A DNA stretch of 61,047 bases from WTAW01 sp964406575 (GCA_964406575.1 CAYOSH010000025.1:1-61047); one strand, 5' to 3'; shown: positions 45,486-55,527, numbered from the stretch's first letter. Notes: generated by a model not told the origin, from the letters alone. Program-made: numbers and translations.

Positions 45486-46850
45486 ATGGACATAACCAAA
45501 AGACCAATTTTGTCAATCTTTTTTGCCCTTTCTATTTTGATTGTCATCGGTGATGCCCGGGAAAATGACACATCATCAGAAAAACCCATGAATAAAGCTG
45601 TGCAAGTCGAGATCACAAAAAAAACATTTGCAAATGAACTTGCTGGAATAAACGCCCCTGAAGGAAAAGTATTTGTTGTCCTAAAAACACAATGGGAGAA
45701 CATCCATCCCAAACAAAAGGTAGAGAAGGATAAACTCGAAGGGAAGACCGACCGAACGATGGGAGTAGGAGCCCTTGGAGGTCGAAAGAAGAAGACAGAA
45801 ACAGAATATGTGGATGTTGATGTCGCCTACCAGATCGGCAAATTTTATGACCACGCTTATCTTCTAGCAGATGGAATAGCTTATTCCCTGGACAAAGCCA
45901 CCGAAGTGATTCCTGAGGGAGCGAAAATCCAGGAGGTTTTCACAATTCCTAAAAAAGGAGACATTCGGAACGTCGATTTTGTGTATTTAATCCCTCAAAG
46001 TGCTAAAAACATCGGTTTCCAATTCTTCGATTACGATTACGGACATATTTCTTTGAGTGTCCAGGGAGATCTTGAAACTGCGCGTGGGACCGGTATTCCT
46101 CCCAAAGATGCCCTTGGGAACATCAAGAGCGATTTGATCGAGATCGCAGTCCATTCCATAAGCCTCCACAATGAATATGCAAATACCGCAGCGCCGGATG
46201 GCTGGAATTACGCCGTCGTGCAAATCAGCGGCAAAAGCCTCTCTGGAAGCAGCGTGAAAGACATCCTCCAGGTTGAACCAGATGAATATTGCTGGGTGAT
46301 AACTGAAGGAGGCTATTTTTATTATTGTAAGGATGCATCGACATCAGATGAAGGATTCATCCGCTTCACGCCAGAAATATATCAGCATCAGGAGCTCGCT
46401 TTCCTTGTTCCAAAAACTGAGCAACTCTCCCGGTTCGGGATTCGGATAAGAAACGATGTGTTCCAGATCAGTTTATCAAAAGAAAAACCGCAAAAAATCC
46501 CCGATGCGAGAGTTTCACACATGGATGGGGATGTCATGACCGTGGAGCTCTTCGGATGGAGAAAAGACAACGGATGGATAATCCTGAATTTGGGGCTTCG
46601 CTCTCTTGCCAAAAGCGGAATTGAGATCCAGCGGAATCAACAGTTCATCCTGAACTCTGGAGATGAAAAGATTGAACTCGATGACGAAAAGACAGACTCT
46701 TTATATCATGGACCGCCCTCCCCTTTTATCATTCCGCCCGAAACCTTTATTCGGTTCGAACTGGCTTATGAAACAAGTTCTATTCCGGATTCCCTTTATT
46801 TCAGAGGATATCGGAGCGAGGCCACACTTAAGCTCCCGGATATTGATTAG
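45486..46850 (+). CDS. Exported protein with repeated beta-sandwich modules, unknown function
   Basis: This 454-residue protein has a signal peptide (about 1-24). At least two segments look alike: VQVEITKKTFANELAG followed by APEGKVFVVLKTQ, and IEIAVHSISLHNEYAN followed by APDGWNYAVVQIS. This is the pattern of DUF4352-like immunoglobulin folds ('x-APxGxxFxVVxx'). A flexible loop GVGALGGRKKKTETE (about 93-107) is echoed by MGGLTGGSKKKDETK in the next gene's product. It is first gene of a rightward cluster, 30 bases before the transglutaminase-like lipoprotein. No enzymatic motif is seen; a binding or scaffold role in the envelope is possible. Confidence 0.75.
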   Translation: MDITKRPILSIFFALSILIVIGDARENDTSSEKPMNKAVQVEITKKTFANELAGINAPEGKVFVVLKTQWENIHPKQKVEKDKLEGKTDRTMGVGALGGRKKKTETEYVDVDVAYQIGKFYDHAYLLADGIAYSLDKATEVIPEGAKIQEVFTIPKKGDIRNVDFVYLIPQSAKNIGFQFFDYDYGHISLSVQGDLETARGTGIPPKDALGNIKSDLIEIAVHSISLHNEYANTAAPDGWNYAVVQISGKSLSGSSVKDILQVEPDEYCWVITEGGYFYYCKDASTSDEGFIRFTPEIYQHQELAFLVPKTEQLSRFGIRIRNDVFQISLSKEKPQKIPDARVSHMDGDVMTVELFGWRKDNGWIILNLGLRSLAKSGIEIQRNQQFILNSGDEKIELDDEKTDSLYHGPPSPFIIPPETFIRFELAYETSSIPDSLYFRGYRSEATLKLPDID

Positions 46851-46880
46851 CATCTAATACCTTTATAAAAAGGAGTAGAT

Positions 46881-49157
46881 ATGGACAATCGTCGAAGGTT
46901 TTTTTTCATGATTCTTTTTATTATTTTAATCGGATTTGTATCCAATTGTTCAGGAAAAAGCAGAAAAAACAACACGAACGATACATCCGTCAGCCAGACT
47001 GAAAACTCCCAAGACCAGCAAAGTGACAAGCAAGCCGAATCCTCAGCGATAAAGAAGAACAGCCTCCAGGAAGAGGCCTGGAAAGAAACCTTTGCGTTCG
47101 TTAGAGATGAGATTTCTTTTGAGCCATCTCCAAGTGTCTTAAAAACAAGAGAAGGTGTGATATGGGGCCAGAGCGGGAATGCCATCGAGCAGGCACTTCT
47201 CCTTGCTGAGCTTCTTCGCGAAGGCGGCGAACAGGTTCGACTGGCCTTTGGAGAGCTGAATAAGACCGATGCTCTATTACTCATCAGCACCATGTTCCCA
47301 GGAACAAAAGAGTTCTCCTACGATAAAGAGGTCCTGCTCTCAAATCCTTTAAAAGACGAATCCCTCATCAACACGGTGAGAAATCACTGTTGGATTCAAG
47401 TTTTGAGTAATGGACAATGGATCGACCTGGACCCCTGTTTTCCAGATGCAGAGGCAGGACGCCACTATGCCTCCATAGATAGAACATCTGAAAACATCAG
47501 TGAGAGCTCTCTCCCAAATTTGACGATTTCACTGGAAGTTGAAAAGGGGAAATACAGCGAAGACGGTGTTCAAAAATCCGAAACGAATACGATCTGGGAA
47601 TGGAAGGCTCCCCTTCATGAATCCTTGAACCGCGCTGTTGCGCTGAAAATCGCAGCGAATTTTCGAGCGATTGAGGGAGAGGAGAAAAAGGACGAGGAGA
47701 GCCGAAGTCCTATGGGTGGCGTTATGGGAGGCCTGACTGGGGGATCTAAAAAGAAAGACGAAACAAAAACAAAAGATGTCGAAGCCGTATACAATGCCAT
47801 TCTCTTGGTCGATAACGAAGAAAAACAAGAGGGACAATTTTCACAATTGATACATGCCTCAAAAGAGAAGCAAAAAGAAACGGATTCCATTACAAAGATC
47901 CAACTCAGGTTCAAAATCGACAACCTGGGTACAAACCCGATCGAAGCAGACAGGATTCTCTTTGAAAAACAGGCTTGGGAGCAAAATCCGCACTATTTTC
48001 AGCGGCACTCGATACTCATAACAGGTAATGCAATCCCAACGGAGGTTTGGGAGCAGGATATGCAGAGGGTGGTTGAGCTTAAACAGCTGGATGCACTCAA
48101 AGAAAATTTAGCGAAGATCAAATCACAACTCGAGAATAAAAAAGAGCTGAAGTCCGTTTATGAAACGTGCATCTCCCTGGAAGATAAGATCGGTTCCCAG
48201 GCTGGCCATTTCATCAACCTTATTTTTGCCTCCACTTCAGACAGCCTCTGTAGAAATTTCGCTCAATCGATCTCTGTCTTCAGCTACTATGCCAAGCCGC
48301 GGATCCTCATCAATTCTTTCGAAGGCACGGGTGACGAGCAGTATGTGTGTATGGACCTCCGGCTCAACAGTAGAGAGGCCATCCCCTTTCCAGGTCAAGC
48401 AGCGGCCATGCGCGGCACATTTCTCTACGGGCGTGGAGTGATGGAATCGACACTTGAAGGGAAAGTGATCGAACTCTTGACAAAAAACCGGCCTTTGACG
48501 ACGGCCTACCTCATGCAACAGGCTGTGGATAGAGATATACCGATCCGGATGTACTCTCGACTGGAAAAGGATTCCTTGGAAGAGATACCCATTCCATCTC
48601 GCGTTTTCCTGAAAGCAAAAAGAGTTATCGATTCAGACCATATTCTCATTATTCCGACAGAAAGCATTGAAATCGATGGAGAGAACCGCTGGGGATGGTG
48701 GGATATGGATCCTCAAAACGGTGAGGTTATAGGAGTGTTGGATACCGGATTGCATCAAGCGGTGCTCCAGAGGACAATTCTAGACACCTCCGGCATGCTG
48801 AATGACGATATGGGCCTCGTGATCGGAGCGATAGTGGGATGTGTGGATACACACTGGGTTCTTTTCGCGCTGATTCTGGAATACGGGGAGCTGGATAAAG
48901 CCGCTCTCCAGGAAGCCAAAGACTACATGAAAAAAATCGGCAGCTACCTCTGCCCCGAGTTCGAAGCCACAGCAGGGATCGGTGTAGGCGTCTCTGTGGA
49001 GCTTGAGGACTGCTGGAAGGAAGAGATCGGAGTGGGTTTCCATGGAGGCCTAAAAATAGACCAGGGATGGTGTGCTAAATTTGCGAAAGGCTTCAAATGC
49101 GCCTCCACTTCGATCCTGAACTTCTACATCTATGCTGCAGAACAGAAGGAAAAATAA
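46881..49157 (+). CDS. Lipoprotein with transglutaminase-like domain lacking the usual Cys
   Basis: This 758-residue protein has a lipoprotein signal with SNCSG (Cys23). About residues 65-200 resemble a transglutaminase-like core. The helix SGNAIEQALLLAELLREGG is followed by HCWIQVLSNGQWIDLDPCFP, where the His and Asp of the triad stand. At the helix start, where the nucleophile Cys is expected, the sequence has Ser-Gly-Asn-Ala, so classical catalysis seems lost. A Gly/Lys-rich loop (SPMGGVMGG...GGSKKK, about 275-295) and long beta-rich and helical parts follow, with several Cys in the last 100 residues. A PF-level name for the rest is not evident. It sits 30 bases after the previous gene and 163 before the twin vWA genes. 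Confidence 0.7.
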   Translation: MDNRRRFFFMILFIILIGFVSNCSGKSRKNNTNDTSVSQTENSQDQQSDKQAESSAIKKNSLQEEAWKETFAFVRDEISFEPSPSVLKTREGVIWGQSGNAIEQALLLAELLREGGEQVRLAFGELNKTDALLLISTMFPGTKEFSYDKEVLLSNPLKDESLINTVRNHCWIQVLSNGQWIDLDPCFPDAEAGRHYASIDRTSENISESSLPNLTISLEVEKGKYSEDGVQKSETNTIWEWKAPLHESLNRAVALKIAANFRAIEGEEKKDEESRSPMGGVMGGLTGGSKKKDETKTKDVEAVYNAILLVDNEEKQEGQFSQLIHASKEKQKETDSITKIQLRFKIDNLGTNPIEADRILFEKQAWEQNPHYFQRHSILITGNAIPTEVWEQDMQRVVELKQLDALKENLAKIKSQLENKKELKSVYETCISLEDKIGSQAGHFINLIFASTSDSLCRNFAQSISVFSYYAKPRILINSFEGTGDEQYVCMDLRLNSREAIPFPGQAAAMRGTFLYGRGVMESTLEGKVIELLTKNRPLTTAYLMQQAVDRDIPIRMYSRLEKDSLEEIPIPSRVFLKAKRVIDSDHILIIPTESIEIDGENRWGWWDMDPQNGEVIGVLDTGLHQAVLQRTILDTSGMLNDDMGLVIGAIVGCVDTHWVLFALILEYGELDKAALQEAKDYMKKIGSYLCPEFEATAGIGVGVSVELEDCWKEEIGVGFHGGLKIDQGWCAKFAKGFKCASTSILNFYIYAAEQKEK

Positions 49158-49320
49158 TAGCAGCGGCGTTCCTATATCCTTCGGGTGGTGCTTGAAGCCG
49201 AACCTTTCGAGAGAATGATAATCCTGCAAGAGGGATAAAAATCAACATCCATCTTGAGGAAAGAAAAGGATATATTGCTTTTAAAGAAACAAGGTTTATT
49301 ACTGAATGGGAGGTTCGAGC

Positions 49321-52300
49321 ATGTTTAAGGCAAGAGGAAAGGAATATATATCTTCAGTCCTATTTTTTCTACTGATGATTCTTATTTCGATCCCGAGCCG
49401 GGCTCAATCGCGGACTGAATCAGAACCGAATGATCGACGGGAACAGGCGAATGAAATCCGCTTAGGCGAAAGCGCAACGGGTCATTTTCAGAAAAGGAGT
49501 GACTATGATTGGTATAAGCTTGTCATAGATAAACCAGGAAAAAACATCATCCGGATCGAGCTCTCTGGAGTCCCTGATGTGAATGGTCGCCTCGAAGTGG
49601 CTGATGAGAGGGGTTCTCAACTGAAATCTTCCAACTTCGCCAGCAAAGGAGAACCAGAATCCATAATCAACCTCGGTGTCACAGAAGGAATCTACTACAT
49701 CACTGCCTTTGGGTATGAAGCGAACGAGAATATTAAATACACCCTCAGCACCCGACTCATTGGCCCCTGGGAAGAAGGCCAGGAATTCGAACCCAATGAC
49801 AAGCGAGAACAGGCAAACGAAATCCGTCTGGGAGAGAGCATTCAAGGCCTTTTCAACGCCAAAAATGATTCCGATTGGTATAAACTCGTTATCGACAAAC
49901 CCGGCAAAAACATAATCCGGGTGGACCTGAGCGGTGTTCCAGATGTCAACTCTGTTCTTTATATCCATGATTCGGGGGGGACCCGAATAAAACGTTCCGA
50001 TATGCGAAAACAGGGAGAGCCTGAAGAGATCATCAATTTTGGTGTCACGGAAGGGGTCTATTATCTGTCAACTTCTGCAAGCCTAATGGATGAAAGGGAG
50101 ACCTACACTCTAAGCACGGTTCTTGTCGGGCCTTGGGTGGAAGAATTGGAGTTCGAGCCCAACGACGACACGAAAAAGGCGAATGAAATCAAACTCGACT
50201 CGGTGATCGAGGGACATATCCAGCCCAACAACGATCGCGATTATTATCAGATAACCATTCCAGAACCAGGAATGGATATATTTGTTGTGGAATTATCGTC
50301 ACCGGTGCAGGCAAATCTGCACCTGGAATTGTTGGATAGCGAAGGGAAACGGATCAAAAGTTCGAATATGGGCGGGAAGGGAGTGAACGAACAAATTGTC
50401 AAAATGAAATTTTCCCCCGGCGAATATTTTATTTATGCCGGAAGCTCTGAGGTTATCGCGGATGAGACCTATCGTTTACGGACCGGAAGGCCGACATCCC
50501 CTCCCGCCACAGAAGAAGAAGTCCAAAAAGCCCTGGAGAACGCGTTGGCCTTCCTGGCGAGCAAACAAACCGGAGCCGGGGATTTTACCGGACGGTACAA
50601 AAAACATGCAGGGACGACCGGACTCTCCTTGATGGCCTTCATCGGAGCGGACTGTGTTCCGAAAGATTACGCGAACACTATCACAAAAGCCTTAGATTTT
50701 ATCAAAAGCCAATATCACCCTTCTTCCGGTTATGAACAGGGATCTCAAAAGCAGGCTTCAGAGGGAGGATTGATCGGCCACGCCAATCCGATGTATGAAC
50801 ATGGGATCGCAACTCTTGCGCTGGCAGAAGCCCTTGTTGATATTAACGACCTCAGCCTGGAACCTATCATCGAAGATGCCATTCAGCTGATTCTCAGGGC
50901 ACAAAACACGGAGAACAAACCCAAATTTCTTAGAGGACCGATCACTTCGGAATCGAAGCATTACGGAGGTTGGCGCTACAGACCAGACAGTGTGGACAGC
51001 GATCTGTCAGTTTCCGGATGGCCCATCTTAGCGCTAAAGGCTGTGCTCAACGCCGGATTTACAGTCCCCGAATGGTCATTCCAGAAAGCTGTGGAATTCT
51101 TAGGCGCCTGTCATGATGAAAGCGATGGTTCATTTAGCTATATGGCAGAAGGCTCCGGGAATAGCTGCGTCCGTGCCGGGATCGGTGCTCTGTGTTTGCA
51201 GTTGATCGGCAATAAGAATGATCCACGCATCCCTCCCGCTATCCGGTTTATGCAAAATAATCCACCCGTGTGGAATAAAGAGGATCCGGGTAATGGATAT
51301 CCTTTTTACTATTGGTACTACGGGACGCGGGCCATGGTGAATGAGGGCGGGGAAAATTGGCGGATCTGGAAAGACTGGATGTGCCGGCTCCTTGTCGACC
51401 ACCAGAACGATGATGGCAGCTGGAGTGGCGACCAGAGTGAAAAAAACATGCCGATCTACACAACGGCTCTCGGGGCACTCATGCTGGAGCTCTGTTGCGG
51501 GCATCTCCCAATATACATGAGGGAGAGAGTCCCAAGACCTGGCCAGCTCGAAGTTTTGTTCGAAAAAGGAGCTGAAAAACAGGCCGCGACAAATGTGGAG
51601 CTGATTTTGGATGCTTCCAATTCCATGTGGGGCCAAATACAGGGCGTGGCCAAGATCACAATAGCTAAAGATGTCCTAGAACAGATCATCAACGGGCTGC
51701 CGGATGAAATGAATGTGGGCCTTCGTTTATACGGACATCGTTATGGGCTCAATGACAAGAGGGCCTGTCAGGACAGCGAGCTCAATATCCCTATAGGCCC
51801 TGTCGATAAAGCTGCGCTTGTCGATATCATTAAAAAAATTCAGCCGAAGGGGAAGACTCCATTGGTCTATTCTGTTTTGCAGGCCGGGAATGATTTTAAA
51901 ACTATCCAAAGCGGCAGCATTATCCTGATCACCGACGGCATCGAAAGCTGTGACGGCGATATCAACACGATCGCTCCTGCATTAAAAGAATCAGGAATCG
52001 AGCTGAAACTTCACATCGTCGGGTTCGATATAAGGGAAGCGGAAGCCCGGGCCGAATTGGAGGCCATTGCCAAATCCACGGAAGGCACCTATCTAGACGC
52101 TAAAGACTCTCAGGAACTGCTCTCTTCTCTCGAACAGACGCTGACGATCGATTTCGAAATCCTTGATGAAAATGGTCAAGTCAAAGCCAAGGGCACTGTG
52201 GGGGGAGAATCCATCAAATTGATGGAGGGATCCTATATCCTTCGGCTTTTGGTCGAACCCAAGCCTTTCGAAGCAGAGATAACCATTAAACCCGGACAAA

Positions 52301-52353
52301 AAACCACGATTATCCTCGCTCAAGAACAAGAGAGGTGGATTATCAAAAAATGA
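49321..52353 (+). CDS. Secreted PPC x3 / terpenoid-cyclase-like toroid / vWA protein (copy 1)
   Basis: The ATG at 49321 follows GGGAGG by seven bases and matches the start of copy 2, so the ATG at 49306 is rejected. The product has 1010 residues: a signal peptide (about 1-29), then three PPC (bacterial pre-peptidase C-terminal) beta-sandwiches of about 117 residues each (about 33-385; each begins with EPND...ANEI). An alpha/alpha-toroid of the squalene-cyclase/prenyltransferase repeat class follows (about 400-735), with QW-like motifs KQTGAGDF and HQNDDGSW and the DSDLSVSGW segment. A vWA domain (about 760-950) has MIDAS DASNSM and ITDGIES. A terminal small beta-sandwich ends the protein. The cyclase class DxDD motif is not complete, so enzyme activity is doubtful. 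It is likely a surface binding or sensing protein with metal-dependent ligand binding. Confidence 0.85.
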   Translation: MFKARGKEYISSVLFFLLMILISIPSRAQSRTESEPNDRREQANEIRLGESATGHFQKRSDYDWYKLVIDKPGKNIIRIELSGVPDVNGRLEVADERGSQLKSSNFASKGEPESIINLGVTEGIYYITAFGYEANENIKYTLSTRLIGPWEEGQEFEPNDKREQANEIRLGESIQGLFNAKNDSDWYKLVIDKPGKNIIRVDLSGVPDVNSVLYIHDSGGTRIKRSDMRKQGEPEEIINFGVTEGVYYLSTSASLMDERETYTLSTVLVGPWVEELEFEPNDDTKKANEIKLDSVIEGHIQPNNDRDYYQITIPEPGMDIFVVELSSPVQANLHLELLDSEGKRIKSSNMGGKGVNEQIVKMKFSPGEYFIYAGSSEVIADETYRLRTGRPTSPPATEEEVQKALENALAFLASKQTGAGDFTGRYKKHAGTTGLSLMAFIGADCVPKDYANTITKALDFIKSQYHPSSGYEQGSQKQASEGGLIGHANPMYEHGIATLALAEALVDINDLSLEPIIEDAIQLILRAQNTENKPKFLRGPITSESKHYGGWRYRPDSVDSDLSVSGWPILALKAVLNAGFTVPEWSFQKAVEFLGACHDESDGSFSYMAEGSGNSCVRAGIGALCLQLIGNKNDPRIPPAIRFMQNNPPVWNKEDPGNGYPFYYWYYGTRAMVNEGGENWRIWKDWMCRLLVDHQNDDGSWSGDQSEKNMPIYTTALGALMLELCCGHLPIYMRERVPRPGQLEVLFEKGAEKQAATNVELILDASNSMWGQIQGVAKITIAKDVLEQIINGLPDEMNVGLRLYGHRYGLNDKRACQDSELNIPIGPVDKAALVDIIKKIQPKGKTPLVYSVLQAGNDFKTIQSGSIILITDGIESCDGDINTIAPALKESGIELKLHIVGFDIREAEARAELEAIAKSTEGTYLDAKDSQELLSSLEQTLTIDFEILDENGQVKAKGTVGGESIKLMEGSYILRLLVEPKPFEAEITIKPGQKTTIILAQEQERWIIKK

Positions 52354-52381
52354 GCTTTGTTCTAAATAAGGGGATCTGAAC

Positions 52382-55300
52382 ATGTTTAAATCGAGAATAG
52401 GGAAATCTATAAATTTATTTCTCTCATTTCTGCTTTTGGGTTTGGCTTTCCTTCCAAATCTGGCTCGATCTCAGACCGAATCAGAGCCGAATAACAGCCG
52501 CGAGGAAGCCAACGAGTTGCGTCTCGGGGAAAGTATCGAGGGGCTATTTCAGGATGCGTACGATTCAGATTGGTATAAGCTCATCATCAGTGAATCTGGA
52601 AAGAACATCATTCGGATCGACTTATCCGGAGTCCCAGAAGTCGGAACATATATAGAAGTCTATAATGAGAATGGGGAACTCCTAAAACGTGCCGATACGG
52701 GTTACGAAGGCGATCCAGAAGAAATGGTCAATTTCGGCGTAACTGAAGGAGTCTACTATATCACCGCTTATGGGAGCGAAGAGAACGCAACGGATAAATA
52801 CAAACTCAGTACCCGACTGATCGGCCCCTGGCAGCAAGGGCAGGAATTCGAGCCAAACGATGACCGTGATCACACAAACGAGCTTCCTCTAGGCAAGAGT
52901 ATCGATGGGCTATTTCAGAATCCGAACGACTCAGACTGGTATAAGCTCGTCATTAGTGAATCCGGAAAGAATATCATTCGAATTGACCTGAGCGGGGTCC
53001 CAGGAGTCGAAACATATTTTGAAATCTATGATGCAAATGGCAACCGTATGAAAGTTGCGGATTCAGTTTATGAGGGGGAAGCAGAAGAGATAGTCAATTT
53101 TGGAGTAACTGAAGGTGTCTATTATATCAACGCTTACGGGAGCGAAAAGAACGATACGGATAAATACAGACTCAGCACCCAATTGATCGGCCCCTGGCAG
53201 CAAGGGCAGGAATTCGAGCCAAACGATGACCGTGATCACACAAACGAGCTTAAAGTTGAACAGGTGGTTAAAGGATACGCCAATCCTCACCAAGATACAG
53301 ATTGGTATACAGTTAGGTTGCCGGAGCCAGGCCCATCCATATGGGTTATTGAGTTATCTGCCGTCCCTCAGGTTGATTTGTCCCTTGAATTGTTCGATGC
53401 CGATGGGAAAAAACTGAAACAGGCAAATATCGGAGAGGAGGGTGAAGATGAAATGCTTGTCAGAATGAAGGTTATCCCCGGCAAGTATTACATCACTGTC
53501 AACAGTTCAGGAGGCAACGCTGATGTGTCATACACGCTGAAGTCAGCTGAATTCACAAAACCACCCATAGCACCCGAGGAAATTAGCAAATCCCTCACAA
53601 GGGCATTGGATTATCTAGCCCGAAAACAAACTGAGGAGGGATATTGGCCCGGCATGTATGAGGGGAATGCCGGTATCGCAGGACTCGCCTTAATGGCATT
53701 TATCGGTGCGGATTGCGTGCCAAAAAAATATTCTTCAAACATTACACAAGTTATAAACTTCCTCAAAAGTAAATACTCTCCTTCATCAGAGTACAAGCCG
53801 GGCTCCAAAGACGCAGCCTATAACGGAGGATTTATTCAAACAAATAATTCTATGTATGAACATGGTATCGCCACTTTGGCCTTGATCGAGGCGTTGGTTG
53901 AATTGAATGACTCCAGCTTGGAGCCGATCATCGAAGATGCGATTCAATTGATCATTCGAACACAAAATACAGAACACAAACCAGAGATTATCGGAGGCCC
54001 GGTTAATAGCGACTCACCTCATTATGGAAGTTGGCGCTACACTCCTGACAGCACAGATGGCGACATCTCGATTTCGGGATGGCAAATATTAGCGCTCAAA
54101 GCAGGACTTATGGCCGGATTCACTATACCTGAATGGTCATTACAAAAAGCAGCAGACTTCCTGAGAACCTGCTACGACAAGGAGGAGCAGGCCTTTGCAT
54201 ACAAGGTAGGAAGCGGAGAAACGGGTTGCGTACGAGCGGGAATCGGGGCGCTGGGATTGCAGCTATGCGGATATGCCGATGACCCGTTGATCCCCCCAAC
54301 TTTGCGTTATATGCTAGACAATCCGTCAGTCTGGGAATTTGAAGATCCGGGAGCGGGCTATCCTTTTTACTACTGGTATTACGCCACCCGCGTCATGCTG
54401 AACTCCGGCGGCGATGATTGGCGAATATGGAAGAGCTGGATGTGTCGACTGCTTGTCGAGCATCAGAACGAAGACGGAAGTTGGGAGGGCGCTCAAGAAG
54501 AAACGAACATGACGATCTACACAACAGCTATCGGTGCGCTCATGCTTGAACTCTGCTGCGGTCATCTGCCGATATACATGCGAGAAAGAGTCTCAAGGCC
54601 TGGTTCGATCGAAGTTGTTTTCGTAGAGGATAAAGTAAAACGAGCAACAAAAAATGTCGAGCTGATCGTCGATGCCTCCAATTCCATGTGGGGACAGATC
54701 CAGGGAGTGAGCAAGATCGCCATCGCCAAAGAGGTTTTAGAACAGATCATCACCGGACTCCCTGACGAAATGAACGTGGGGCTGCGCTTGTATGGACATC
54801 GTTATGGGCTCAATGACCGGAGGGCCTGTCAGGATACAGAGCTCAATGTGCCCATCGGGCCTGTGGATAAGGATCAATTGATCGCCACAGTAAAGGAAAT
54901 CCAACCAAAAGGGAAAACGCCTCTAGTCTTCTCGGTTCTTGAAGCAGGCAAGGACTTCAAAGATATTGAAAGCGGCAGCATTATCCTGATCACTGACGGC
55001 ATAGAAAGCTGCAGCGGCGATATCAATTCGATTGCACCTGCCCTGAAAGAATCGGGTATCGAACTGAAACTCCATATCGTGGGATTCGACATAAAGGAAG
55101 CCGAAGCCCGGGCCGAATTGGAAGCGATCGCCAAATCCACAGGGGGAATCTATTTCGACGCCAAGGACTCCCGGGAACTGCTATCTTCACTTGAACAAAC
55201 ATTGCAGATCGAATACGAAATTATCGATGAGACAGGAGAGATTAAAGCAAAAGGCATCGTTGGCGGAGATCCTATTCGTATCATGGAAGGGACATACACT

Positions 55301-55414
55301 CTTCGTGTGTTACTGGAGCCTGAACCTCTAGAAATGACTGTAACCGTTAAACCTGGACAAAAATCTCTGTTGAAACTACAAAAAGAAAAAGATCGCTGGA
55401 CGATTGCGAAATAG
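52382..55414 (+). CDS. Secreted PPC x3 / terpenoid-cyclase-like toroid / vWA protein (copy 2)
   Basis: This 1010-residue protein, exactly the length of copy 1, lies 28 bases after it with the same domain order and the same start (MFK). PPC domains 1 and 2 are more alike than in copy 1, and a 68-base stretch is perfectly repeated inside the gene (52818-52885 and 53184-53251). The toroid has QTEEGYW and HQNEDGSW as QW-like motifs and DGDISISGW in place of DSDLSVSGW. The vWA MIDAS DASNSM and ITDGIES are intact, and the vWA region is the part closest to copy 1. The pair arose by tandem duplication. Different PPC and toroid surfaces with a constant vWA suggest two ligands and one shared partner. 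Confidence 0.85.
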   Translation: MFKSRIGKSINLFLSFLLLGLAFLPNLARSQTESEPNNSREEANELRLGESIEGLFQDAYDSDWYKLIISESGKNIIRIDLSGVPEVGTYIEVYNENGELLKRADTGYEGDPEEMVNFGVTEGVYYITAYGSEENATDKYKLSTRLIGPWQQGQEFEPNDDRDHTNELPLGKSIDGLFQNPNDSDWYKLVISESGKNIIRIDLSGVPGVETYFEIYDANGNRMKVADSVYEGEAEEIVNFGVTEGVYYINAYGSEKNDTDKYRLSTQLIGPWQQGQEFEPNDDRDHTNELKVEQVVKGYANPHQDTDWYTVRLPEPGPSIWVIELSAVPQVDLSLELFDADGKKLKQANIGEEGEDEMLVRMKVIPGKYYITVNSSGGNADVSYTLKSAEFTKPPIAPEEISKSLTRALDYLARKQTEEGYWPGMYEGNAGIAGLALMAFIGADCVPKKYSSNITQVINFLKSKYSPSSEYKPGSKDAAYNGGFIQTNNSMYEHGIATLALIEALVELNDSSLEPIIEDAIQLIIRTQNTEHKPEIIGGPVNSDSPHYGSWRYTPDSTDGDISISGWQILALKAGLMAGFTIPEWSLQKAADFLRTCYDKEEQAFAYKVGSGETGCVRAGIGALGLQLCGYADDPLIPPTLRYMLDNPSVWEFEDPGAGYPFYYWYYATRVMLNSGGDDWRIWKSWMCRLLVEHQNEDGSWEGAQEETNMTIYTTAIGALMLELCCGHLPIYMRERVSRPGSIEVVFVEDKVKRATKNVELIVDASNSMWGQIQGVSKIAIAKEVLEQIITGLPDEMNVGLRLYGHRYGLNDRRACQDTELNVPIGPVDKDQLIATVKEIQPKGKTPLVFSVLEAGKDFKDIESGSIILITDGIESCSGDINSIAPALKESGIELKLHIVGFDIKEAEARAELEAIAKSTGGIYFDAKDSRELLSSLEQTLQIEYEIIDETGEIKAKGIVGGDPIRIMEGTYTLRVLLEPEPLEMTVTVKPGQKSLLKLQKEKDRWTIAK
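52818..53251 (+). repeat. 68-base perfect direct repeat inside copy 2 (spacing 366 bp)
   Basis: Bases 52818-52885 and 53184-53251 are identical, starting TGATCGGCCCCTGGCAGCAA. The spacing of 366 bases equals 122 codons, one PPC unit. The repeat covers the end of one PPC domain and the EPND start of the next, and shows a recent unit duplication or gene conversion. Confidence 0.9.
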
Positions 55415-55527
55415 GAGGCTTATAGAGTTTCGACTCATTGCATTGAAGGAAACCACATAAGGCCGTTAAAAAAATCGCACCGTGGGGAATATCAGCCTTC
55501 CAAAAAGCCACTAAAGGATGAATTCCA

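Noticed and set aside
49321..55414. CRISPR-like or tandem-repeat array
   Set aside because: The repeated stretches are coding PPC and vWA domain repeats; no short regular repeat with spacers exists anywhere in the window.
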